Shown here one piece after another: positions 37,089-47,912 of a stretch of 64,000 nt of DNA; within the stretch, counting starts at the first letter, position 1, and every line of letters begins with the position of its first letter. The notes under the pieces were generated by a model that saw nothing but the letters and a program-made list of their open reading frames with translations, ran no database searches and was not told the origin of the DNA. The stretch covers positions 29,450,001 to 29,514,000 of the forward strand of contig OX485806.1 in NCBI GenBank assembly GCA_950295325.1. Reading direction: 5' to 3'. A program made the translations under genes and the position numbers. This DNA is from Polytrichum commune. Lineage: Eukaryota > Streptophyta > Polytrichopsida > Polytrichales > Polytrichaceae.

Positions 37089-38718
37089 ATGTCTCAACGG
37101 GCCACAAACTCCAGCTCCTCTCAAAGATACAAAGAGAAACTCCTAGCCCTAGAAAATGATGCTGATGTTGAAATGTTTGTAACTCAAAAGCGCTCCTCCT
37201 CCTCTCAAGTCACCTCAAACCAAAAGAAGGCTAAGGGCAAATCAAACTCCGGTTTGAAACGCCCTCCCTTTTGGCTTGGGTACCAAGCTATGAATTGGAC
37301 TAATAGAGGAAAAGGACTCCCCATGGATAGCCATGTCCCGGTAGCTACTCTAGTAAAAAATGGGATGAGAGAGAAAGAAGCTAGAGAATGTCAATCCGTC
37401 ACATCCTCCTTCCCCTTTGTTACCCAAGAGGAATGGCCTAACTCTAGAGAGGACGGTAAAGTTGGACAACATTTCAACCTCACACAAATCCCATCAAATG
37501 TTGAGGTTGACAAGTTTGGCTTCTCATTCGATTACCAAATTGCAATTCTCTTTGAAATGGGAGAAATTGAATGGGAAAAAAGACACGGTCATGACGTTAG
37601 TAGAGTCAAGACTCAAAGAAATGAACATTGAGCTTGGGGATATCATAGGGGAACCTATTGCAATTATGTGTTACCACAAATCCACAAAGTGGAGTGGGGT
37701 AATCAAATTGCACTTGAAAACCCCCGAGATTGATGGGGTGGGACTCCTCCAAGGAACCCGCCCATTCATCCTCAAGCTTGATGATGAAAAGATCAAAAGA
37801 GGAAAAATATGCAAAACATATGACTCCCTAGCTTTGAACAACCTCTTATCAGTCAAAATTACAAGCGAGGAGCTAGAATCCAAAGAATGGTATGAGTTAT
37901 TTGAGAAAATCGTAGAAGAGAGTTTTTCAAGAGGAACGGAATACGAGATAACAAACATTCAAAAGAAAAAGGAAAACCTCTTTGCATGGGTAGTAGCCTC
38001 CTCCCCGGAACAAGCACAACGGATGAATGAGCATCAAATCACTTACAACCATGAGATACTAGACGGGAAGCTAGCGGACCGGACACACGCATCAAAGAAT
38101 GACATCGCAAGAAAGAATGCTCTCATTCTCATCGCCAAAAACCTCAACAAAGCTAAGAGCATAGAAGAGATAGAGAAAAGCATTGAAGCACACATGGGAC
38201 CAAAGAATACGGTCAACTTCTTCTTCAAACGTGATGACAAAAATGGCAAGCATCTTGGCTCATGCAACATCCAATGCCTTAATGCAATGGTATACAAAAC
38301 ATTTGCCAAGAAAACTGTGAAACTTCTTGGCAAACATGTAGAATTCACCCCCCACCCTAGGAGCCTTGATGGAGCAAACGCACCAAATGCAATTGAGCTC
38401 ACTAGACTAGGGTTTAGTGATGTGAACACTGCCCTTGCAAATACCATAGAAGCACTAGAAAACATCCCCGCAAAAGAGAACTCCCACAAAGACCTCATGA
38501 AAGAGATAGTTGGAATAAGAGAAGAAATTACCACCATGAAGGAAGAACTACGAAGTGAGCAACAACAAATTGCCGAGAAAGCCGCGGAAAAATCAACATC
38601 AACCCTCAACACACAAATGACACTCCTAAAAAGGCAACTTGCTACAACCATGCAAGCTCTAGACATGACAAGAGCTAGCTCCTCAGCCATTGAAGGCAAC
38701 ATGGACACGACAAACTAG
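37089..38718 (+). pseudogene. LINE copy 1 ORF1, RNA-binding protein
   Basis: ORF1 proteins of LINEs bind the element RNA. Starting at the ATG 37089 (MSQRATNSSSSQRYKEKLLA) the frame runs to about 37580. There, near a run of six A, it must shift to the frame that ends at 38718. Downstream it is continuous: GVIKLHLKTPEIDGVGLLQG, then NALILIAKNLNKAKSIEEIE to LLGKHVEFTPHPRS, which has the look of an RRM (beta-alpha-beta pattern). The C-terminus is a helical coiled coil (MKEEIVG-like, ITTMKEELRSEQQQIAEKAA). The whole is about 540 codons. The RRM call is by pattern only. The frame upstream of 37089 is also open back into the TBL fragment. Confidence 0.6.
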
Positions 38719-38889
38719 CTTGGTCAAACAATGCCACGGTAATAAACAAATCATTCCTACTAGTATCTATAGATATTATAAAATATACAAAAAAACCCAA
38801 AATAAGAACAAATATACAAACCCAAATAAAAAGTGTCAAAAGACACTACAAAATAAAACCACAACCCCTAAGCAAAAACAAAACCCAAC

Positions 38890-40260
38890 TAAAACGGGCT
38901 CGGCCTACCGGCCTCGCCCAAAAAAACAACAACAACAAAACAAACCACCCACTAATACTACCAAACAAACCCAATGACACGTCAAAAAAAAAAAAAATTT
39001 AAATGAAAATACAAAAACCCAAAAAATTAACAAAAATAATAACAAAAATTAAAACAATAAACAAACTAAACACATCAAAACCAACAAAACCCCCACCTTG
39101 GGCACCCCCCCCCCCCCAACAACATCAATACCATAATTGCCAATAGACTAATATACCTTCAAACTAAGCACACACTTCCCCACCCACACAAACACAAGAC
39201 ACTAATAAAGAACCCAACTAAACTACACAACATACTAACTTCACTACACAACACATCGGTAATAGAAAATTCATACCTACTAACAACTACAAACACCAAA
39301 GTCTAATATAAAAAACCCAAAAAAGTAAACACACCACAAACTAAAATAAAGAACGGTAAAATACACTACATAAATAATACCAAATACCCAAAGGTAAACA
39401 CCTACAAACTAAAACAAGCTTGGCCTACCGACTTCGCCCAAAAAAAAAACATACCACCCACTCATACCACTAAACAAACCCATCAACACATCAAATAGAA
39501 AAAAGAAGGAAAGAACAATTACACAAGAAACATACAAAATAAATAAACAACCCCAACACACCAAAACCAATAATACTTTCATAGTGGGCACCCCTCCTAA
39601 CAACAACAACAACAAAATCACCAACAAACCAATACACCTACAAACTAAGCACAAACCTCCCCAATCACACAAACACAAGATACTAACAAAGAATCCAACC
39701 AAAATACACAACAAACTAACTTTACCACACAACACAAGGGTAATAAAAAACTCTCACCTATTAATACCTACAAACACTAAAATCTACCCTAACAAACCCA
39801 AAATAGTAATAAAGCCACAAACAAAAATAAATAATGTCAAAATACACTACAAAAATAATACACAATACCTAAATAAAAATACTAACAAACTAAAACAAGC
39901 TCGGCCTCCCGGCCTCGCCAAAACAAATAAAAAGAAAAATGAAGAGAAAAGAAAAATAAGAAAAAACAACAAAATAAAAAGTTACAAAATAACCAAAACA
40001 CTAAGCAAACTTAACAACACACCAACACAAAGACATAAAAAAAACTACAACAACACAAACATATAAAAAACATCAAAAACAAACAAACAAACTACTCACA
40101 CAACAAACCTCAAAACCAATACGACTCTCACTCGGAACATCTCTCATAATAACAACAAAATCAAAACCACCAAGCAAATAAACAGAATAACACACCTACA
40201 GACTAAACATAGACACCACCACCCACACAAGCACAAAGTATTAATAAAAAACATAACCCA
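38890..40260 (+). repeat. Three about 500 bp direct repeats between ORF1 and ORF2
   Basis: The word TCGGCCTACCGGCCTCGCC (or close) occurs at about 38899, 39419 and 39901. In each copy it is followed about 240 bp later by a run of CAACAACAA and then ACAAACTAAGCAC..ACCCACACAAACACAAG. The third copy runs directly into ORF2 just before the 2A-like motif. The strand is nearly free of G and T, so few stops arise. The copies are diverged. Comparable tandem monomers occur in promoters of other LINEs; a promoter role here is a guess. Confidence 0.75.
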
Positions 40261-40261
40261 A

Positions 40262-40309
40262 CTAGACCTCCTCCTCTTAGGTGGAGACATCGAAACTAAC
40301 CTAGGTCCT
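40262..40309 (+). other. 2A-like peptide at ORF2 start
   Basis: The frame reads LDLLLLGGDIETNLGP and then M at 40310. The family consensus is a hydrophobic run followed by GDxExNPGP, at which ribosomes skip a peptide bond before the last Pro. Here the first Pro of NPGP is Leu. 2A-like sequences are known at the start of ORF2 in several metazoan non-LTR retrotransposons. With Leu at that site, activity may be weak or lost. No ATG lies upstream in this frame after the nearest stop. Confidence 0.75.
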
Positions 40310-41965
40310 ATGCCAGACATACTAAAGACACACCCACTTACCCACAAAAGACGCAGTAAAACCTACTTTATACCATGCACAATTAAACTCCACCCAGAAT
40401 ACCAACATCTAGCAACCCAATTCTCACCCATATTACGAAACACACACCCATACCACCAAGAAACAAACACCAAATACCCACACCTCTCCCTATACATATC
40501 CCAACAGCAAAACCACCCACCCCCACAAATACTATATGCACTCATCACCACAATCAACCCCTCATTAGAAACATGCAACAACAAGCTAGTACATACACCT
40601 ATGCCGGACTGGACAACAATACTCTTACAAAAAATGGCCACATTACAAAACCCACCCGAGAGACATATATCTACCCCGCACCCATACACACAATTCCTAA
40701 ACTCAAACCAAAACATAATTAACCCACCAAATACCATCCATAAGGAAATTTACAAATTTATCAACGAACACAACGAACCAATAACTCTCCAAACAATAAC
40801 CGACAAATTCCCATATCTACCAACTGAACTACTTGAAGAAGCAATAAAGTACAACGAACCACTATACGAATACTCCCACCCCCCCCCCCCACCACCGCCC
40901 GACATACCCACACGTCAAAATGAAGAAACACAAACAACTAGCCACACTACACACATTATTACCTGGAACACCTCATCCCTCAACACAACACTCCCAAGCC
41001 TCCAACACCTAATCCCTAACACGCCAGAAAACCCTGCAATAATTACAATACAAGAAACTAAAATAACCGCCACAAAATCCACCAAATATATACAAAACCA
41101 ATTCCCTAACTACAAATTAATATTTAACAACACACACACACTAACTAGATGCATGCAACAAAGATGGCCATACACCCCTACAAGAGGGGGACTCCTCACA
41201 CTCATAGATAAAAAATATGCATATCCAGGCAACATAACCAAAATCCCTACCCCAGCAGGAATATCACCATACTTACAGATAATAAGAATCAACAATGAAC
41301 CCCTACAACCATGGCTAATCATACATCTGTATATGCCCTCACATACAGAAGACACCCAATATATACCAATAATCCAACAAAATATAACCCAACAAATCAC
41401 AACACATCCAAATCACACATACATAATGTGCGGGGACTTCAACAGAGACATTGCCCTAATAGGCAGACATAATGAATTAAACACCACCCCACCCCAAGCA
41501 GAAGATATAGAATGGCGTACATATACAGACAACCTCCAACTAACTTACATTCCAACAAACAGTCCATACACTAGACAGGGCGGCCCAAACTACAACCAAA
41601 CTAGTCTAATCGATGGATACTACATCAAATCATCAAATAATTCTTTATATACTTCAACTACCAACCATGACCATAACCTAAACTCAGACCACTCACCTGT
41701 CACATTACATATACCACCAAATACACTACTAGCAAGGCCCACACCAACAACAATAATAGACCCACTAAGGATCCTGAACCCCATCCCGGAAGAAAACATT
41801 GAAAAATTCAATACAGAATTCTTTGAAGAAAATGCACTCCAAATAAATGATCTCACCTCAACACTAATGAACGAACAACTAACTAACACCCAATGGCAAA
41901 TAGTCGTGCAACCAATTAGACCATCTAATACAAAAAATATCAGACAAAATACAAGATACTTGTAG
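40310..41965 (+). pseudogene. LINE copy 1 ORF2: AP-type endonuclease part
   Basis: An N-terminal extension of about 200 residues with a Pro run (40879-40901) precedes an apurinic-type endonuclease that nicks target DNA. Motifs in order: HIITWNTSSLN, ITIQETKI, RGGLLTLI, YMPSHTEDTQY, CGDFNRDIAL, SLIDGYYI and NSDHSPVTLHI. All the expected catalytic positions (N, E, D/N, D, SDH) appear present. The frame is lost near 41915 and continues in another frame through 42350, where the copy also has a TGA near 42200 in place of the Trp seen in copy 2. A 25-base A run lies at about 42329-42353. Confidence 0.85.
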
Positions 41966-42391
41966 GGCACCACCTCTCCCAACACTAACCAATCGTACAG
42001 CTCTACAAGGAGGTTTTCTACCAAGAAAACTTCAAAAAAAATGGAAAAAACACCTATCTACTTACCACCTAATTAGGAAAGCAATATACATCACAAATAA
42101 CTCTCAAAATTGGCAATCACACCCAATCATAGAAGAATTAAATACACATACTCATGTCAACATCCCGACACCCCTGGACCAAGATCAAAATCACCAAGAA
42201 TGAATTAAAACATTAGCAGACTTAGCCAAAACTGCAAACATACAAGCCCGGAAAATCACTACAAAATACACCCAAGACTGTATCAAAAAAGCCATATCAA
42301 AATACAGACAACTATATGAAAAAAGCCAAAAAAAAAAAAAAAAAAAAAAAAAATCTTCAAAAACCATGAAGCACCACCATTAGACTGTATA

Positions 42392-43722
42392 ATGGATAGA
42401 AATAATAATATATTAACCAACCCTGAGGACATACCCAACGAACTGTACACACAACAATCAATTAGCAATAGACCCACGGTCCCAACATGTTACTTCCAAC
42501 CCAAACACTCACCACAATGCACATGTGGAGTTAGACAATACCCATGGCACGACCTAGATGGATTTGTTATAGACAAAAAGGGCAATCCACAAACTCCACT
42601 ACACGAATACCTAGACCACGAAACATATGACTTGTGTCTAAAACATTTAGTCAATAACAAAACCCCAGGCCTAGACAAAATCCCAAATATAATTCTAAAA
42701 AACATGCCCGAAAGCTTCCACAAACTACTATTTAAGTTCTTCACCCACTGCTACAAACAAAAACAAATACCATCCTCATGGAGAACGAGCTTAACCATAC
42801 TACTATACAAAAAGGCAACCCATCACAATTATCAAACCATAGACCCATAGCACTAGCAAACACAATATACAAACTATTTACTAGTACCCTAACACTAATA
42901 CTAGCAACATACGGAGAAAAACACCAAATACTCCACGATAGCCAAGAAGGATTTAGAGCAAAAAAAAACACGTCTAGACAATTACAACTACTAATAGCAA
43001 CCTTAGAAGATGTCAGATTCACAAATCAAAACATATATTTACTATACATAGATTTTAAAAATGCATTCGGCTCCCTAGATCATGCAAGACTACTTGCCGT
43101 AATGAAAGACCTCGGATATCCAACAAACGTAGCAACATTAGTTGGGAATATATACTCTCAATCAACTACTATATTTTCAGGCGAATACTTTGGAAAAACA
43201 AAACCAATACCAATACAAAGAGGCACCCTACAAGGAGACACACTAAGTCCATATTTATTTCTCATATTTTTAGAACCACTGTTACGATGGTTGCAAAGAA
43301 GTAAAAATGGATATACATTTGGTACATCCAAATTAACCATAAGCTCCGCAGCATATGCAGACGACCTCGCAACTATCTCAAATAACCTCCAATCACTACA
43401 AACCCAACTAGAAAAATTAGATAAATATTGCAAATGGGCAGGTATGGATTTAGGAGTACCAAAATGCGCCATTACAGGATGCCCCAACAAATCCAAAACT
43501 AAACCTGAAACCTTTAAAACTCATATCCAAAACCAAAACATATCCTACAGGAATCAACCAATACCGGTCCTACACCAAAATGAACCCTACGTATACTTAG
43601 GTATTCAACTAGTACCTTCACTAAAATGGAAACTTCAAACACACATCACTACAAAGAAAGTAATAGACCAATGCAAACAACTAGCAAATTGCCCAGCCAC
43701 AATCAAACAAAAAATAAAATGA
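42392..43722 (+). pseudogene. LINE copy 1 ORF2: reverse transcriptase
   Basis: Non-LTR RT motifs in order: LVNNKTPGLDKIPNIILKN, a frame change near 42830, then LSNHRPIALANTIYKLF, QEGFRAKKNTSRQL, YIDFKNAFGSLDHARLL (motif A), QRGTLQGDTLSPYLF (motif B), AAYADDLATIS (motif C) and YLGIQLVPSLKW. The next frame (43626-44843) continues with a domain shared by copy 2: VIRAGIAYNFYAVPYSLPTI, then RIKQQDCIRSPTTRILFL. RT copies the element RNA at the nicked target. Confidence 0.93.
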
Positions 43723-45879
43723 TCGACACAGTCATAAGAGCAGGTATAGCATACAACTTCTATGCGGTACCCTACTCCCTACCAACCATCAAAAAACTCG
43801 ACAAAAAAATCACAGGCATCCAAAAAACCATATGTGGATTACCAAAATGCACAGCAAATGTAATATCTCAACTACCACATGAATTATTTGGACTAGAAGC
43901 ATTCTCACTAAAAAATGCATATTTACGATGCATTAGCGAACAACTCCGAAACGCCCTTAACGATCCCGGCAGACTAGGCATAATATACAAAGGACTCATA
44001 CAACATATCTTAGCCAAACACGGAGGGGCAGAAGAAATCCCGAGAATAAAACAGCAGGATTGTATTAGATCACCAACTACACGAATATTATTCCTATTAA
44101 AGAAAGCTGGAGGAATTCACCTGAAAAGCACGAACGAAAAATTCCAACTCCATATGACAGAATTAGAAAGGGAATGGCGGGCGCAAACTCTAACAGAATT
44201 ACCACACCTCAACCCCGAACTATCACTCAAACTATTACACAAACTATTAATACAAAACATATACACAATTAAACATATCACCCTCCCTAACGGAACACAT
44301 CTTATGACACCAGATAACTTTAAAATATATTACAAAACCCCAACCAGACTAGAAAAAAGTGCACTACATATAGCAGAACAACTGTTCTACCACACGAACT
44401 GCACACCAAACTGCCATAATCAATGTACAATACACCCACCACCCCAAACACTCAAAATAAAATACATCTCAGACAACCAAAGCCTAATACCGAGAACACC
44501 AATCAACCCATCCCAACTCCTAACCACACAACACCCACACCACTCAAACCCACCTACTAACATCACGAAACAGCCGCACAAATTCCCTATAAATATAATA
44601 TTAGAACACAAAATAAAAATTTCAAAAGACAAATACAAAATAACTAAAAACTATAACACATACTTATGTCAATGGACACTCCAAAACAACGAAACATACA
44701 ACAAATGGATGCCACAACAAGATCTCTTTCCTTTTAACCATCCAACAGTTATTGCACACAACATTACACTGTTAACAACATATTACACAAAAACACAACA
44801 CGAACATTACAAAAACATCATCAACACACATTTTTCCCCATAACAAAATAGAGACTTAAGATTCATCCCCCCACCTACAAATATCCCACTAACACAAATA
44901 TTCATAAAAGAATGTAACCCAGAAAAGAACATCATTACCAATAAAGATACCATATAAGTAAATAATGAACAAACTCACATATATGAAGACACTGGAAAAC
45001 ACCTCATCACTATACCAACTACTAGAATTAAATGGCTGTGGCAACAATACAACAAAGCAAGCTATAGCACACATGGATTAGTACCACAAACACAAACATT
45101 CGAGAAAGAAGTAGTCTGGCTATACCAAAGATACAAGAATAAAATCCCCAAAAGCGACCCAATAAAAACAGTACAACATACTCTACCAACTAGCATAACC
45201 AACTCTATCATCAGCACCTTTAATATTTCCCACTCCTATTTTTCCTCACCAGTAACATGCTCAACACAAATCAAAAAAATTTACTCCCCCTTCGTAAGGG
45301 ATAAGGTTTTTGGATCATTAGGAACCACCTTCCAATACAAATGGGAAGGTATAGGCTATGCTCACCCACATAATGAGGAAACAACTCAACAAGCAATCCA
45401 CTGGGCAAGGCTGGCAGCCAAAAATGACCCAAACACCATCACTATAATAGTAACTCCAAACATAAATTGGTACCAAGATCTCTCAACATGCACCGGACCA
45501 TTCCCAGACACTCACGTCATCACCCACTTTGCGGCAAATACAATAACATACGAAGAACCAACAATCCCCCAAGAACTACATAAACCAAAAACAGAACCGC
45601 TTGCAATACAAATCTTATGTATTTACCACCAAAGCCACCCTATTGGCACATCCCATCAACTAAATACAATAAAAGTTGTACTTGAAAACCTACAAATCCC
45701 ACAATACCACAAACAAAATGCCCCACCCACCCCACCCACCCCGTCTAATACGCAAGTCAACAAAAGTAAAAAATGGAATAAACTCAGATACCCACCTACA
45801 GCCTACCAAACCACAACAAACACACCACCACTCCCAAACTTCACAACAAATACCACACTCAAAATCCAACCACAGTACA

Positions 45880-46315
45880 GCTACTATACCGACGGATCCT
45901 TCATACCTCCCATACGAACTGATAGCGGACATTGGAAAAAAGAAAAAGCCGGATATGGTATATACAACTCAACTAAAGCAGATATGCAAATCTCGAAAAG
46001 ACTACCGGGGTTACAAACGAGCTTCCGAGCAGAACTAATGGCCATCCACAAAACTCTCAAACTAATATCTACCAAATACCCAAACGAACCAGCACACATA
46101 TTTACAGATTGCCTAAATTGCCTATATAATCTAAACACACACATTAAACACCCAACTATACATAACAACCATGCGGACAAAACAATACTAACAAGTATGG
46201 TAGAAATATTAAAAACACAAACCAACCTACCATATTCTATAAAGTCAAAGCACATACCAACATTAAAGGAAATGAACAAGCAGACAAACTAGCCAAAATA
46301 GGAGCCAAAAAAAGA
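45880..46315 (+). pseudogene. LINE copy 1 ORF2: RNase H
   Basis: Motifs: YYTDGSFI (first Asp), KAGYGIYN, FRAELMAIHKTLKLI (Glu), AHIFTDCLNCLYNL (second Asp) and, in a shifted frame near 46245-46300, KVKAHTNIKGNEQADKLAK with the final His and Asp. RNase H removes the RNA strand after reverse transcription. All four catalytic acidic residues are visible. At least two frame changes fall inside. Confidence 0.88.
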
Positions 46316-46417
46316 TACTCCACCGCCTCCAAATCATACGAATTCGCACACACCACACCATTCTACTTCCAAAAAGACATATGGCCAGGTCCTATAAAAC
46401 GACCAGATAAAGGTCCT

Positions 46418-47338
46418 GTGAGATGCCTACAAACATATCTAACCAAACATGACCAAAAGAATAACATTGAAATCATGACAACTCAATTCCCTAACATCAG
46501 CAAATGGACTATGAACCCAGACATTGATAACGAACTATCCAATGTTTTTTGGTACAACCCTATGATTACAGATGCACAGAAAACTAATATACTAAAATTC
46601 CGCACTGGCCAATACATGGGCAATGCAAGGAAACAATTATTTTTTGGAAGAGAAAGATTCCCCTCAATAACATGCCCTATTTGTAACTCTGCAGATGCGG
46701 ACACATGGCTCCACGTATTGCTGAAATGCAACCACCATCATATTCACGCCATAAGAGTCAAAAGACATAACAAAGCAGTATGGAAGTTACGAAAACTAAT
46801 CCTATCATCACAGAAATCAAGATGCTATACCCTCATGAACGCAGGAACATTTAATAATAAACCACATGAAAACACAGTACCCCCATGGTTATTAGCATGC
46901 TCATGTGAACAACATAGGTGCCACTGTAACGCTAGATTAAAACCAGATATTCTCTGCGTAAAAGGTCACCCGTACAATAATGACCCACCATCTAACCCAT
47001 CAGACAGCCTCACAATACAATTCATTGAATTTACATACTGTAACGACAGATTCCCACAAGAAACAATCACAAACAAAATCCATAAATACCAACCTCTACT
47101 AAATAACATCATCGACTTAGGATGGAAAGTCGACCCACTCATAGTCATAACAGCAGGAGCTAGAGGCACTACACACACCCCATCAATGAAACTCCTTGAA
47201 ACAAACCTCAAGATACCAGAAGCTACCATTAAACATACATTTAAAGAAATCAACACCATCGCTATACAACATGCCGGATCAATTATTTTACATAAAAGAA
47301 AAATAGAAAATAACCAACCCTTACCCATCGATCAGTGA
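46418..47338 (+). pseudogene. LINE copy 1 ORF2: CCHC knuckle and restriction-like endonuclease-like C-terminus
   Basis: One open frame of 306 codons to the stop. A CCHC knuckle (TCPICN, DTWLHVLLKC) is followed by IRVKRHNKAVWKLRKLI, as in R2-type elements where CCHC precedes an RHD/RHN helix. Then come LKPDILCVKG, LTIQFIEFTYC, ITNKIHKYQPL and WKVDPLIVITAGARG. The order KPD, acidic residue in a beta strand, K..KY, and a hydrophobic strand ending GARG is the layout of restriction-like endonucleases of early-branching LINEs. Copy 2 keeps the same residues. The domain call is from pattern; catalysis is not shown. Confidence 0.7.
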
Positions 47339-47377
47339 ATAAACTAAAACTAACAAGGAGGAAAGGGAAAAGGAAAC

Positions 47378-47700
47378 ATAATAATAATAATAATAATAAT
47401 ATATGAATTCTATTTATTTTCATAATAATAATAATAACTATTATTATCATTATCATTACCAGCAAAATAATAATTTTATTTATAATACAGGTCTAGCTCA
47501 AAGTGAACACTTGTCTCAGGAAGAAGGGATAGGGCCGGCTGGTTTTCAAACAAACTTTCCTACCTATGATAAAATCACTAGCAACACCAAGTCATGTATA
47601 CCAATATAACGCTCAAACAAGCTCGATGGGAATCGAACCCGGACCGTATAAATGGTAGCACAAACGTTCCAACCAACCTTGGAACCATGACTTGGCGCCC
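47378..47700 (-). mobile_element. tRNA-derived SINE-like insert in the LINE 3' UTR
   Basis: Read on the minus strand from 47700, a tRNA-like head holds an A-box-like TGGTTCCAAGGTTGG and, about 55 nt on, a strong B box (GGTTCGATTCC). A body of about 130 nt follows, and the tail is a run of TTATTATT/ATAATG. The insert separates the ORF2 stop from the LINE's conserved 3' part. The TTA-rich tail resembles the tail of LINE copy 2, which hints that this LINE family mobilises it. No target duplication could be set with confidence. Confidence 0.5.
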
Positions 47701-47739
47701 TCAAACAAAAACCAACACCAATATATACCCTTAAGAATA

Positions 47740-47912
47740 ATCAACACCATTAAGGTTACTAGTACTTACCTTAGTTACTAAAGTGTCTATTCCCGAAAGG
47801 GGAGAGTAGTCTTGATACAATGGCCCTTTGTCCTGTGGGCTTTGGCTCATTGTCGAGACGAACAGACACTCTATTCACGCCGGCCCTTTGAAAGAAGGGT
47901 AGGTGTTCATAT
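47740..47912 (+). other. Structured 3' end of LINE copy 1
   Basis: AGTGTCT (47781-47787) can pair with AGACACT (47874-47880), enclosing a CCC-GAAA-GGG hairpin (47792-47801). A terminal hairpin follows (GCCCTT..AAGGGT, 47883-47901). Copy 2 has the same plan with different bases in the terminal stem. Such 3' structures are typically what the LINE RT recognises. Confidence 0.65.

Larger units (their letters stand above)
35698..47912 (+). mobile_element. Dualen-like dual-endonuclease LINE, copy 1, broken
   Basis: The order is a T-poor 5' region, ORF1 with an RRM-like fold, a three-copy repeat, ORF2 (2A-like start, AP-type endonuclease, RT, RNase H, CCHC, restriction-like endonuclease-like), and a structured 3' UTR. 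The left end is uncertain; I put it where TBL similarity stops. The right end is set by comparison with copy 2: both end in a hairpin, here 47881-47903. ORF1 has about one frameshift and ORF2 roughly eight frameshifts or stops, so the copy is dead. A tRNA-like SINE interrupts the 3' UTR. Sense strand is strikingly rich in A and C. Confidence 0.8.
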
